Shown in pieces: positions 7,848-17,500 of a DNA stretch of 57,414 nt. The notes beneath the pieces are model-generated. The model was given only the letters and a program-made list of their open reading frames with translations, was not told the DNA's origin and did no database searches. How positions within the stretch are numbered: the stretch's first letter is position 1; every line of letters begins with the position of its first letter. Source of the DNA: a virus; the IMG/VR virus record IMGVR_UViG_3300046007_006572, positions 1-57,414 of that record. One strand, 5' to 3'. The translations under genes and the position numbers were made by a program.

Positions 7848-9479
7848 TTACAACCTTGATGATAAATAACCCGTTGGTGCTTCCCAGACATCTCCATCTT
7901 CGGCCATAGCTTCCTGAGTAACTCCATCGTCAATGAAGCCAAAAGGCACCATACTTTCATCTACGAGCATATTCTGCTCTTCCAACATAATCTTACGAAT
8001 GTCGATTCTAGTCTCATCTTTGAAGAATGCTTGCGCTGTCAGCCACGCATAAAGCACCAGACCCATCACAATATCGTCGTTGTTACCCTCTTCGGCAGCA
8101 AATGTGTCTTTTGTTCTGACGAATGTGTTCAGTTCAGCAATGGTGTCAAAGTCATTGATAATCAGCTTGTCGTTTTCAATCAGCGTTTTGAGGTTAGCAC
8201 AACCAATTTTCTTGACTGATTTAGTTGTTTTTACACCAAAAGCCACTGAGCGTTTGAAGCCAGAAGAGATACTCTGACCCTTGATATGATGGTGTTCCAG
8301 CTTGTAAATATGTTCATACTCTAAGTCGTAATGCAAAATATCCACAACTTGTTGACCAACATTGTTTGTTTCAATCAGTACATAGGCTTCATTATATCTA
8401 CGAGCTAATGAGTAAATAATCGTTGGAAAGAATAACAACGGTAACTTATTGTTGCGATATCTTGCCACTTGTTTATAGGGAGCTTCGGTAGCGTCAAGAA
8501 TATTGATTGTTGAATAGTCTAGATTGACACCTTCAGCACAGTCTACCGTAGCAATGTATATTCTACCTGGTCGTGGGTCCTCATAAATGAACAGATTACC
8601 ATCATCTTCAATACGCATTGGGTCACGAAATGCCATTGAACGTAGTTTTGCACCAGAGATAAGCGTAGCCGCAGAACCAATAAACTCAGTCTCAAACTCC
8701 TGTCGGAACTGCTCTTCAGAAGTATTTCGTATTGTTTCCTCTTTCCACTTCTCATCACGGCCTGGTACCATTGACCAGTGAACTTCAAGTGTCTTATATA
8801 ACGAACGACCCTCTAAAGCATCCATCCACATCTTGTAGAATAGATTTAGACCGTTCGGCGTAGAAACAATAATTACTTTTGACGTTTTACCAGATGAGAT
8901 AACAGGGTAAGTAGAAGTGAAAAATTCTACCGCTAAGTTGTGTGGCACAAACGCAAATTCGTCAAGAAAAATCAGATTATAAGTACCGCCTCGAACACCT
9001 GCTGCTGATGTGGCATAAGCATAAATCTTTGAACCGTTCTCTAATTCAATCGAACGTTTGTTCCAGTTGATAATGCCTTGTTGCAACCATATGGGAAGAT
9101 ATTCATATGCTTTTTGAATCTTGGCAAGAATGTCTTGAGCTAATTGAAGTTTGTTGGCAAGAATACCAATAACAAACTCTTCATTGAACAAAGCAGACCA
9201 CAGCATATAACCGACAGTGGTTGTTGTTTTACCAACCTGTCGAGGCATCTTGGCAATACAGAAACGATTCTCATGAAACGTTCTGACCATATCTTTTTGA
9301 AAGTCCCACATATCAAATGGAACAAGACCACGGTCAACGTTGACAATCTTTACATAGTTCGCTATAAAGTATACTGGATCTTCGGCACACTTTACATACT
9401 CTTTGACTTCTTCTTCTGTAAGGGATAATTCAACACCGACTTTTTTGAGTCGTGCATTACCAAGATATCCAACTTCCAT
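7848..9479 (-). CDS. gp17: Terminase large subunit gp17 (packaging ATPase-nuclease)
   Basis: This is the motor that translocates DNA into the prohead and cuts concatemers. At 543 residues it is a little shorter than T4 gp17 (610). The N-terminal ATPase has an adenine-binding region LVPFDMWDFQKDMV, Walker A MPRQVGKT (residues 78-85) and Walker B LIFLDEF (169-175), with the presumed catalytic Glu adjoining the Walker B Asp. The C-terminal RNase H-like nuclease shows the acidic motifs ATVDCAEG and VLIETNNVGQQVVD and a later NDDIVMGLVL. It lies between the Dps-like gene and gp18; gp16 is two genes upstream, so the usual 16-17 pair is interrupted. Confidence 0.97.
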   Translation of the reverse strand: MEVGYLGNARLKKVGVELSLTEEEVKEYVKCAEDPVYFIANYVKIVNVDRGLVPFDMWDFQKDMVRTFHENRFCIAKMPRQVGKTTTTVGYMLWSALFNEEFVIGILANKLQLAQDILAKIQKAYEYLPIWLQQGIINWNKRSIELENGSKIYAYATSAAGVRGGTYNLIFLDEFAFVPHNLAVEFFTSTYPVISSGKTSKVIIVSTPNGLNLFYKMWMDALEGRSLYKTLEVHWSMVPGRDEKWKEETIRNTSEEQFRQEFETEFIGSAATLISGAKLRSMAFRDPMRIEDDGNLFIYEDPRPGRIYIATVDCAEGVNLDYSTINILDATEAPYKQVARYRNNKLPLLFFPTIIYSLARRYNEAYVLIETNNVGQQVVDILHYDLEYEHIYKLEHHHIKGQSISSGFKRSVAFGVKTTKSVKKIGCANLKTLIENDKLIINDFDTIAELNTFVRTKDTFAAEEGNNDDIVMGLVLYAWLTAQAFFKDETRIDIRKIMLEEQNMLVDESMVPFGFIDDGVTQEAMAEDGDVWEAPTGYLSSRL

Positions 9480-9482
9480 TTT

Positions 9483-9917
9483 TTATCGAGTGAAACTCTT
9501 TAGCATCCAACCATGTTTTTGATGAGCGTCAAGAATGTCTTGAAGAAAATTACCTACTGCTGGTTCATCAGCAGCATCAGCAAGAGCAATACCTGCACGA
9601 AGTTCGAGGATGTACTTGTTGTTATCATTTACAAGTTCACTCATCATAACCAATGGTGATGGTATTGCTACCAAGTCATTTACTTTAGAAAGTTCCATCA
9701 TTCGTGCTAATGTAGTAGGTGCATATGAACCTAAAGCACGAATATGTTCTGCAATAGAATCTGTCTGGTCAAACACAGATTCATAAAAGTCACCTAAGAA
9801 GCCGTGATATTGTGCAAAATCTGGACCTTCTACATTCCAGTGAAATGTATGAGCCTTGAAATACAAACCGAAGTTTGTGCCAAGGATAGTTTTCATTTGT
9901 TCGATTAATTGTTCCAT
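9483..9917 (-). CDS. Dps-like mini-ferritin (DNA protection during starvation family)
   Basis: This 144-residue ferritin-like four-helix protein belongs to the Dps family. Members oxidise and store Fe(II), detoxify peroxide and often coat DNA. The family core KAHTFHWNVEGPDF is followed by YHGFLGDFYESVFDQTDSIAEH. Against E. coli Dps, the ferroxidase residues H51, H63, D78 and E82 fall on H26, H38, D53 and E57 here with the same spacing; the position of D67 is Gly42, with Asp next to it. The product starts about 25 residues before the first His, so the Lys-rich DNA-binding tail of E. coli Dps is absent. It sits three bases upstream of gp17 in the packaging operon. Family assignment is confident; the role in infection is inference. 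Confidence 0.88.
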   Translation of the reverse strand: MEQLIEQMKTILGTNFGLYFKAHTFHWNVEGPDFAQYHGFLGDFYESVFDQTDSIAEHIRALGSYAPTTLARMMELSKVNDLVAIPSPLVMMSELVNDNNKYILELRAGIALADAADEPAVGNFLQDILDAHQKHGWMLKSFTR

Positions 9918-9921
9918 AGTC

Positions 9922-10323
9922 TTATTTGTTAGATTTAATCATTTTTAAAAGTTCAGTGGTGGAGCCAACAAAAACTGCTTTATCTATGTTGACTCCCTTT
10001 GCGACTTCAGATTGGGGTGCAAGCTCTCTTTTTGTTTTCTGAAGTTGAAGCAAATCTTTGTTCATCTCGGTTAAGTTCTTCATCATGTTAGCCAAGACTT
10101 CATATGCTCTCGGTGATTCTGATTGATTGGCAACATAAGCCAAATCAGTCAATGCTTTGTTGCCTGTATCAATCAATGTACGAATATTTTCACGGGCATA
10201 ATTTGCATCTGTTTCTACAGCATCGGATGTTTCGACAACAACAGGCATGGTTTGGACTGGTGTTGCTTCTTCCACTGGTTCAATGTCGAAGATTTCAGAT
10301 AAATTTTTGTTTAGCTTTTTCAT
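9922..10323 (-). CDS. gp16: Terminase small subunit gp16
   Basis: This is the DNA-recognition and regulatory subunit of the terminase. The 133-residue product (T4 gp16 is 164 aa) has a central helical pair ANYARENIRTLIDTGNKAL and SPRAYEVLANMMKNLTEMNK, followed by LLQLQKTKREL, the coiled-coil oligomerisation core typical of T4-like gp16. A disordered N-terminus precedes it. It overlaps the end of gp15 by four bases and is separated from gp17 by the Dps-like gene rather than overlapping it as in T4. Confidence 0.85.
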   Translation of the reverse strand: MKKLNKNLSEIFDIEPVEEATPVQTMPVVVETSDAVETDANYARENIRTLIDTGNKALTDLAYVANQSESPRAYEVLANMMKNLTEMNKDLLQLQKTKRELAPQSEVAKGVNIDKAVFVGSTTELLKMIKSNK

Positions 10324-11321
10324 GATAACGTATCAGGCCATTCTACGATTGTTTCAATATAACCGTAACTAGTATTCGGTAATGCTGTAGTTGGTGTAGG
10401 CTCAGTAATTACAGCAGCAGCATTGATTGAATTGATGTCCAATGTTGCAACATTGTACTTTGCACCAGAATAATCACCCGTCAATGTATAACCAGATTCA
10501 ATATATTTATTACCACCAGTAATGACAAGTGTACCAAGTGATGTATTGCTAAAGAACTCTACTGTACCTACAAATCCGTTTGCTGTGTCACGTAGAGTTT
10601 CACCTGTGGTAAATACGTTATTACCATTAGCAAAGTCAACATAGACCTTTTGAATTTCTTTTGATGTAAGGTCGATGTTGAGATTTGTGTTTGCAGTATT
10701 GATGATTTTGCCAGATTTGACTGGTGGCCAGATAAAGCTCTTGGCAGTAAATGTTAAATCCCAAACAATCAATCTTGTTGTGCCATCACCCATACCACCT
10801 TCATATTCAACCGTAGATGCAACAGAGTTGAGTATGATAGGTACATTATATTTCTGATTCATTGCGGGAATAAAATCCACAACAACATTGAAATCTGGTG
10901 TGAAGAATGGTAAAATCTGTTCTAGTATCTGCGTACCATCTTCCGTATTACGAACATAGATTGATAAACTAAATTCAAAGTTATACGGTACAGGCAAAAA
11001 CTGTGTGCTTACGCCAGTGTTTGTGGCAGCAGCAAAATTTTGTAACGTTGAAACTTGTTTACGACTTACATCATATTCCAGACTGTCAAGATTAAATGAC
11101 ATTCTTGGAACAACTGTGTTGATTGATTTGATAAGATTCGGGTCAGAAGTTATCTGTGTTAGATAACGTTCTTTTGGTCCATATGATAATGGTACTTTTT
11201 GTTTTTCTTTTGCAACACCTGCTTGTGTATAACGAACAATTTCTAAATCATTGAACATTGTGCCGAACACAACCACCATCTTACGAATGGTGCGGTGATA
11301 AAATTGTGCGTTACCTAACAT
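10320..11321 (-). CDS. gp15: Tail sheath stabiliser / tail terminator gp15
   Basis: This protein caps the completed tail and provides the head-joining surface. The 333-residue product (T4 gp15 is 272 aa) starts LGNAQFYHRTIRKMVVVFGT, with the family stretches KVPLSYGPKERYLTQI, SINTVVPRMSFNLDSLEYD and YNFEFSLSIYVRNTEDG. The domain after about residue 225 (GNNVFTTGETLRDTANGF) is a beta extension not found in T4 gp15. It overlaps gp14 by one base and gp16 by four, continuing the 13-14-15-16 operon. Confidence 0.9.
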   Translation of the reverse strand: MLGNAQFYHRTIRKMVVVFGTMFNDLEIVRYTQAGVAKEKQKVPLSYGPKERYLTQITSDPNLIKSINTVVPRMSFNLDSLEYDVSRKQVSTLQNFAAATNTGVSTQFLPVPYNFEFSLSIYVRNTEDGTQILEQILPFFTPDFNVVVDFIPAMNQKYNVPIILNSVASTVEYEGGMGDGTTRLIVWDLTFTAKSFIWPPVKSGKIINTANTNLNIDLTSKEIQKVYVDFANGNNVFTTGETLRDTANGFVGTVEFFSNTSLGTLVITGGNKYIESGYTLTGDYSGAKYNVATLDINSINAAAVITEPTPTTALPNTSYGYIETIVEWPDTLS

Positions 11322-12223
11322 TATGGTTCACCAAATGGATTGATTTCAGTGAAGTCAATTATGCCATCACTTGCTGCTTCGATACGAGCATTGTCAAAGA
11401 TATCTTCAAATGCATTGTTCGTTGTTGCTGCATCGGATGCAAGTGTCACTGTCCACTGTGCGCTGCTTGTGTTACCATGAACGTTTGATGTTGTCACAAA
11501 ATCGCCTTGTATACGATACACATCGATGTACGCATTTGGCTGAAAATCATATACTAATGCTTGTGATGTTGCAGTGGCTAATGATGAACCTTGATATACA
11601 ATCTCATCATTGAGAAACTTACCTGAACCAGAACCTAATGAAATACGAATTTTTGGATAGTAATTACGAATGTTATTGTCTATATCATCAATACCAGTTT
11701 CAATAATTTCATTTGAGAATACATACTGTTTCATTTTTATTGCATACACATAAACATTACCACCACGACCACGACCTAATGTGTAGAACATTGCTTGGTC
11801 ATTTTCACTTTCGACACTCGTAATCTCAAAAAAACTTGTTGTCATTGGAATATAAATCAAATCACCTTCACGTGGTCTTGTGTAACCATTTACTGTATAT
11901 CTAAATCTAAGGCGTGACACAAGCATTGTAATTTCGTCACGAATCTCTAAACCAAACTTAGATATAAAGTCTTGTTCACCATCAAAACCCGTAACATTTT
12001 CAAGATACATTTCAATGGCATGTGCGGTAAGATATTGTTTCAGTCCATCTTCACCATACAGAAAATCTACTTCATCACGTGTTGTTCGTGGAAGATAATA
12101 CACATCCAAGCCATAGATTTTAAGTGCTTCTATGACCAAATCTTCAACAAGCAGTTGCTCTGGTGTAATGGGAGCATCAGCAAGTCTGCTTGGAAAATTA
12201 TTGAAGTAGAAATTAGTGGACAT
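11321..12223 (-). CDS. gp14: Neck protein gp14
   Basis: This is a head-tail connector protein that binds the portal-gp13 ring and the tail. At 300 residues it is close to T4 gp14 (256 aa). Recognisable segments are LLVEDLVIEALKIYGLDVYY and LPRTTRDEVDFLYGEDGLK near the N-terminus and FEITSVESENDQAMFYTLGR in the central barrel. The C-terminal part (DIFDNARIEAASDGIIDF) is conserved in marine relatives. The start overlaps the gp13 stop by one base. Confidence 0.92.
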   Translation of the reverse strand: MSTNFYFNNFPSRLADAPITPEQLLVEDLVIEALKIYGLDVYYLPRTTRDEVDFLYGEDGLKQYLTAHAIEMYLENVTGFDGEQDFISKFGLEIRDEITMLVSRLRFRYTVNGYTRPREGDLIYIPMTTSFFEITSVESENDQAMFYTLGRGRGGNVYVYAIKMKQYVFSNEIIETGIDDIDNNIRNYYPKIRISLGSGSGKFLNDEIVYQGSSLATATSQALVYDFQPNAYIDVYRIQGDFVTTSNVHGNTSSAQWTVTLASDAATTNNAFEDIFDNARIEAASDGIIDFTEINPFGEP

Positions 12224-13173
12224 TATCCTGTAAATATCTCAGAAGGTAGTGAACCCATTTGATAAATCTGTTCTTCCATCTCTTTTATTTCTTCAACTGC
12301 TTCATCATAAATCTTCTGACCATTCAGCGTTACACCACCAGGCATTTGAATACCTTCAAACTTTTTGAGATTGTTACCCCATTGTTGTTTGATTTTTGCT
12401 GTGGCTAGTTGTTTTAAGAAACGGTCATTCCACACATCCGTTGTGCCTTCAATCTGAATTGCAGAATTATTATGTGTCAGTGTTGGTGGTCCAATCAATG
12501 TCAAACTTGTAGGCGATTCAATATTACCAACTTGTTTTGATTCGTTACCAATTGTAATGAAATCGTATGGCACAATTTCTTGGTCGAACTTTGTACCATA
12601 ACCCGTAATTGTGTTTGATGATGGACTGCCTGTAACTGTGCCGGTCAATGTCACTGTTTCCGGTTGTAAAACTCGATAACATTCAACAATAACCCAATCA
12701 CCAGGTTGAACATCACGGGTCCAATCGATGTCAAGCAGTATTTTGTTTTGGCGACGATTGAAACGGAACTGCGGTGTGCCAGAGAACAATAAATTCAATG
12801 TACGTAAGTGTTGCATTGTGATTTCATATGACACATATGATACTGATGTGAAGTCATACAAATCATGTAAACGCAACTGATAACGCAAATCAAACATGTT
12901 AATTGATGCATTAGACTGGTCAAACGGAAAAATGCCAGTCACAAATTGTACTGCATCAGGACAATGAATCCATTGGCGATTGATATCGTCTTGTGTAATC
13001 TGATGCTTCATGAAAAGTTTTTCGGTACCATCATAGTGATAGTCACGCCAAAAAGCAAGCGCATCATCAATACGGTCATCTACTTGGTCGTCATCTACGT
13101 TGATTTCAATTACTGGCCATCCTAGACGGCGTAAACAGTAATCTTTGAATTGTTGTCTTGTTGAAATTGCCAT
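12223..13173 (-). CDS. gp13: Neck protein gp13
   Basis: This is the head completion (adaptor) protein that forms the ring under the portal. At 316 residues it is close to T4 gp13 (309 aa). Diagnostic segments are FKDYCLRRLGWPVIEINVDD with VDDRIDDALAFWRDYHYDG at the N-terminus, and ILLDIDWTRDVQPGDWVIVE with FLKQLATAKIKQQWGNNLKK further on. It is the last of the canonical neck genes before the fibre region; the next gene upstream is the 189-residue fibre-like protein. Confidence 0.94.
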   Translation of the reverse strand: MAISTRQQFKDYCLRRLGWPVIEINVDDDQVDDRIDDALAFWRDYHYDGTEKLFMKHQITQDDINRQWIHCPDAVQFVTGIFPFDQSNASINMFDLRYQLRLHDLYDFTSVSYVSYEITMQHLRTLNLLFSGTPQFRFNRRQNKILLDIDWTRDVQPGDWVIVECYRVLQPETVTLTGTVTGSPSSNTITGYGTKFDQEIVPYDFITIGNESKQVGNIESPTSLTLIGPPTLTHNNSAIQIEGTTDVWNDRFLKQLATAKIKQQWGNNLKKFEGIQMPGGVTLNGQKIYDEAVEEIKEMEEQIYQMGSLPSEIFTG

Positions 13174-13175
13174 TT

Positions 13176-13745
13176 TTATCCTAAACCAAAAATCGAATTT
13201 CCAGTAATTACTGTATAAGAGTTTGCTGCCGTTTTGAACACAGAATAACTAAACAAGTTTATTTCTTGATTCGTAATAGAAGCACTACCTGGTCTTGTGT
13301 TTCCAACGTAATATAACGTTTGAAGAGCGCCATCAATATATAGATTTGCTGTATGTCTTGTTGAACCATGTTTCAATGCAATCGCAACTGTCATTGCTTG
13401 ACCAATTGTTGTGATTGAATCAAAAGTATTTTGTGTGTTCGCACGAAGATTGAAAGTCACATTCGCTGTGGTATTTGCATTAAAATAATATAGTGTGTTA
13501 TTAGCAACATCAATATTGACATTACCTCCAATACCAAGAGTATTTACATTTGCTTGTTCTAAAACTCTGGAAAGAGAGATGTTTAGATTTGATGCCAAAG
13601 AATTAGAAGAAACTGCTGAAACTGCAATCAAATTACCAGTAATTGTTCCAGCAACAATATTGTTACCACTAACAGCAGAAGCCGCAATCAAATTGCCAGT
13701 AATATTTGCTGTACCAATTAGGGGTGAACGAACTCTTTGAATCAT
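13176..13745 (-). CDS. Small fibre/tail structural protein with GNNIVAGTITGNLIA repeats (paralogue 1)
   Basis: This 189-residue virion-type protein has two parts. Residues 1-55 are short beta repeats of the type NIVAGTITGNLIAVSAVS, suggesting a triangular beta-prism or beta-solenoid stalk. Residues about 60-189 form a beta domain containing NTTANVTFNLRANTQNTFDS and LYIDGALQTLYYVGN. The second domain is clearly paralogous to that of the gene at 13988-14536. The ATG follows the stop of the preceding 77-residue gene with no spacing. It is probably a tail-fibre tip or decoration; function is inferred from composition and location. Confidence 0.65.
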   Translation of the reverse strand: MIQRVRSPLIGTANITGNLIAASAVSGNNIVAGTITGNLIAVSAVSSNSLASNLNISLSRVLEQANVNTLGIGGNVNIDVANNTLYYFNANTTANVTFNLRANTQNTFDSITTIGQAMTVAIALKHGSTRHTANLYIDGALQTLYYVGNTRPGSASITNQEINLFSYSVFKTAANSYTVITGNSIFGLG

Positions 13746-13979
13746 TTACATGCCTCCAAATAAAAATACATCATCAAATATGTCTGGAGGTGATACGATG
13801 TTATTTCCAGAAACGGCATTATTTGCAATAAGGTCACCCGAAATTGCAGCAGTAGCAATCAAATTGCCAGTAATTGTTCCAGCAACAATATTGTTACCAC
13901 GAATGGCGTTAGGTGCAATTTTGTTTCCAATAACTGCACCATTTGCTATACGACCCGATTCAACTTTTTGTTCTGGCAT
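13746..13979 (-). CDS. Small repeat protein ending PDIFDDVFLFGGM
   Basis: This 77-residue product is almost entirely made of 14-16-residue repeats (NGAVIGNKIAPNAIRGNNIV, then AGTITGNLIATAAISGDLIA). It ends in the distinctive tail SPPDIFDDVFLFGGM. The same tail closes the 222-residue protein at 32068-32736, and the DNA of both ends is closely similar. It lies between two paralogous genes. It is likely a fibre stalk fragment or a stand-alone module carrying a shared C-terminal docking peptide. No domain of known function is seen. Confidence 0.6.
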   Translation of the reverse strand: MPEQKVESGRIANGAVIGNKIAPNAIRGNNIVAGTITGNLIATAAISGDLIANNAVSGNNIVSPPDIFDDVFLFGGM

Positions 13980-13987
13980 TTGCTACC

Positions 13988-14536
13988 TTATTGATTCAAT
14001 GCTTTTTGAAAATTAGAGTTTGCTGCTAAAACTGTATATGTATTTGCTGCCGTTTTCAACACTGTAAAAGAATAAGTATCAACCGATTCTTGTTGAGATG
14101 TTGCATAAGAAGGCGCAGAGTTACCTAACCAAAATGGTGCCTGCAACACACCATCAACATAAACATTTGCACGATATCTTATTGCTCCCTGCTTTAGTAA
14201 AATGCCAGTAGTAACCGACTGACCTACTGACAACTGAGAGTCTAATGTATTTTGTGTATTGGCTCTCAAATTGAAAGTTACATTTGCTGTCGTATTCGAA
14301 GAAAAGAAATAAACAGTATTATTTTGTAAATCTATATTTACATTACCACCAACAGCCGTTGGATATACATTTGCAGTTTCGAATATTTGTGTTAGAGATA
14401 TTTGTAAATTTGCAGCAAACGTATTTGACGATAACGAACGAGCAACAATATTGTTGCTGCGAACGGAGTTATCTGCAAGTTTTAGACCTGTGATTGCAGT
14501 GTTTGCTATTCTATTTGAACCTACTCTTTGCGTCAT
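13988..14536 (-). CDS. Small fibre/tail structural protein (paralogue 2)
   Basis: At 182 residues it is paralogous to the gene at 13176-13745. It has the same layout: a short repeat stalk at residues 1-45 (ANTAITGLKLADNSVRSNNI) and a beta domain with the shared core NTTANVTFNLRANTQNTLDS and VYVDGVLQAPFWLGN. The two differ mainly in surface loops, as expected after duplication and divergence of an exposed domain. A CTAAATA box lies 23 bases upstream of the ATG. Fibre or tip role is inferred. Confidence 0.65.
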   Translation of the reverse strand: MTQRVGSNRIANTAITGLKLADNSVRSNNIVARSLSSNTFAANLQISLTQIFETANVYPTAVGGNVNIDLQNNTVYFFSSNTTANVTFNLRANTQNTLDSQLSVGQSVTTGILLKQGAIRYRANVYVDGVLQAPFWLGNSAPSYATSQQESVDTYSFTVLKTAANTYTVLAANSNFQKALNQ

Positions 14537-14558
14537 TTTTTATTCCGTATTTTGTTAG

Positions 14559-14565
14559 TATTTAG
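14559..14565 (-). promoter_or_regulatory. Late-promoter-like CTAAATA box
   Basis: The minus strand reads CTAAATA between the giant fibre gene and the 182-residue gene, 23 bases upstream of the latter's ATG. The spacing equals that of the gp22 box. Confidence 0.55.
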
Positions 14566-14578
14566 AACTAACCTCCAA

Positions 14579-17500
14579 TTATGTTACGCTACCCATAATC
14601 ACACAAACTGTTGGACTTATAAACAATATTGATGCAACACCTCTTGTCGCAAGACTTACGGATGCCTTGTCACTATCTGTTCCAGAAATATAAGCAGTTG
14701 TAATCGAACATGTTATTGTGATAGAGCCTGATGTGTTATTGAACACTGATACGGCATCACCAGAAGCAAAAACACCATCAGGAATAGTTATCGAACCGCC
14801 CGTACCCACTTCAACATATTCACCAACATCACCTTTTGCTAAAATATAACTTGATGTTTTTTGACCTACTGGTGGAATATTCAAATAACCAACAGGTTGG
14901 TTTCCGTTTCTTCCGTCATAAATTGCATCAGCGTAAACATTACCTCTAACACCAACACCACCAACAACTACAACTGTTCCTGTTCCATTTGATGTTGACG
15001 GAAGCCCAGATGTGCTATGACTTCTTACATTGAACACCTCAGTTGCACCATTAGATACAACTATATTTGCTCCAGAAACAACAAGATTGCTTGTTAGTGA
15101 TAACTTAGCTGCTGTTACGGAGCCATCTGGTATAACCATAGCATTTGCTGTGGTATAGAACGTTGCTACACGAACAAGTTCGCCATTACCTGGAGCTTCA
15201 GTGAAAGTAATTGTATCATTAGAGGTGTCAACACTATATGAAGTTATTGGTTGGACAATACCATCAATTGTAACAAGTAGTGTTTCTTTGGCTTGTGGGT
15301 CAAAACCTAAATTAAATGTTGTAAAGTTTCCATTTGCAGTTGTTTCAAACACCGAAACTGAAACATTAGATGCTGTATATCGAATAAAATAAGGATTGAT
15401 TTTTTCAAAACCAACCACACGAATGTTTTCACCATCACCAGGTGCTGTGCCAAATGTAACAGTATTCGTTGATGGATTTACAGTGTAGGCACTTTCTGGT
15501 TGTAAAATACCACCAATCGAAACGAAGATTGTTTTCTCTGATTCGGGTCTAAATCCAACATTGAATGCAGTAGATGTTCCATCACCAATGTTATCATAAG
15601 TTGAAACAACGGCACCCGCAGAATTAGCAACATCCAAGAAATAAGGAACTACGTTGTTGAAGCCAGCAACACGAATCTTTTCTCCCGCCGGTGGTGGTTC
15701 ATTAAACGAAATAGAATTGTTTGTTCTTGTTACGACATAATCATCAGGTTCTGTTTGAACGATACCACCAATCGAAACAATTACAGCACTATTTGACGCT
15801 GGTGTAAATCCTAAAGCAAAAGTTGAGACTGAACCATTTGAAGTTGTGGAGAATGTAGAAACTTCAGCATTAGCGCCAGTGTTTGCCTTATCAAACGCTG
15901 CATTTGCTTGTATGAAAGCAGCATTTGCCTGACCACGAACCCATGTATCAAGTGCATTGTTTGCCGCATTGAACGCCGCATTTGCATGAATGAATGACGA
16001 ATTTGCTTGAATAAATGCAGCGTTAGCAGTGTCAAATGCTGGCTGAACTTGTGGTGCTACATTGTTTGCCGAATTGAATGCTGCATTTGCATGAGCGTAT
16101 GCCGAGTTTGCTTGAATGAATCCACTATTTGCATGAACAAATGCTGAGTTAGCGTATTGACTACCAGAATTAGCAGTTGCAAATGCACTGTTTGCATATG
16201 TGCCACCAGAATTAGCAGCAGCAAATCCTGCATTAGCAGTGTTATATGCATCATTTGCATGGAAGAATGCTGAGTTTGCTTGAATGAAGCCAGAGTTAGC
16301 AATAATAAACGAGGCATTTGCATAATTACCTGCTGAGAATGCATCAGCATTTGCAATGTTCGCTTGAGCAAATGCACCATTGGCATAGATTGCAGCAGAG
16401 TTAGCAGTGTAACTTGGTGTGTTAGCGTAAATCGATATTGTGTTCAGGTCAGCATATGCAGAGTTAGCATGAATAAATGCTGCATTAGCTGTATTGAACG
16501 CTGGTTGAACTTGTGGTGCTACATTATTTGCAGAGTCGAATGCTGCATTGGCATGAGCAAAAGCTGAATTTGCGTAACTACCAGTTGTGTTCTGTGCATT
16601 GAATGCCGATTGTGCATGAACTATCGCACCGTTAGCTTGAATAAATGCGGCATTGGCAGTATCAAATGATGGTTGAACTTGTGGTGCTACATTATTAGCA
16701 GCAGCAAAAGCAGCATTGGCATGAACAAATGCCGAATTAGCATAAGAACCAGCAGATATTGCATTTGCGTCAGCATTATTTGCTTTATCAAATGATGCAT
16801 TAGCATGTATAAATGCCGCATTAGCGGTATTAAATGCTGGTTGAATTTGAGGTGCTACATTATTAGCAGCAGCAAATGCGGCATTAGCATACACACCAGC
16901 AGATATTGCATTTGCGTCAGCATTATTTGCTTTATCGAACGCTGAATTTGCATGTAAAAATGCAGCATTAGCATAAGTACCGGCAGCAGAATTGGCTGCT
17001 ATGAATGCGGCATTAGCATGATTGAACGCAGCATTTGCTTGAATGAATCCAGAGTTTGCATACTGGCCTGTTGCATTCTGAGATTCATATGCGCTGTTTG
17101 CATGAATAAAAGCAGCATTAGCATATTGACCTGTAGCATTCTGTGATTGATATGCAGAGTTAGCTTGAATAGATGCCGCATTTGTTGTATTGTATAATAC
17201 TTTGATGACATTTGCAGATATTAGTGACGCAAATGTTAAGTTGCCAGCACCATCTGTTCTAATATAATCATCATTAGAACCACCCGTAATATGAACATTT
17301 GCAACAGCGCCTAACAAAACACTCTTAGAAAGACTGATATCTACGTTGGCACGAATGTTGATTGTGTTACTTGAACCGATGATACGCATCTGTTCATTTT
17401 CAATATTCATACCACCAGCAGCAAATACAACATCATTCTGTGGTAAAAATGTACCTATTACAAGGTCGCCGCCACTTGTTGATGTATTTCCATGTGTGTA

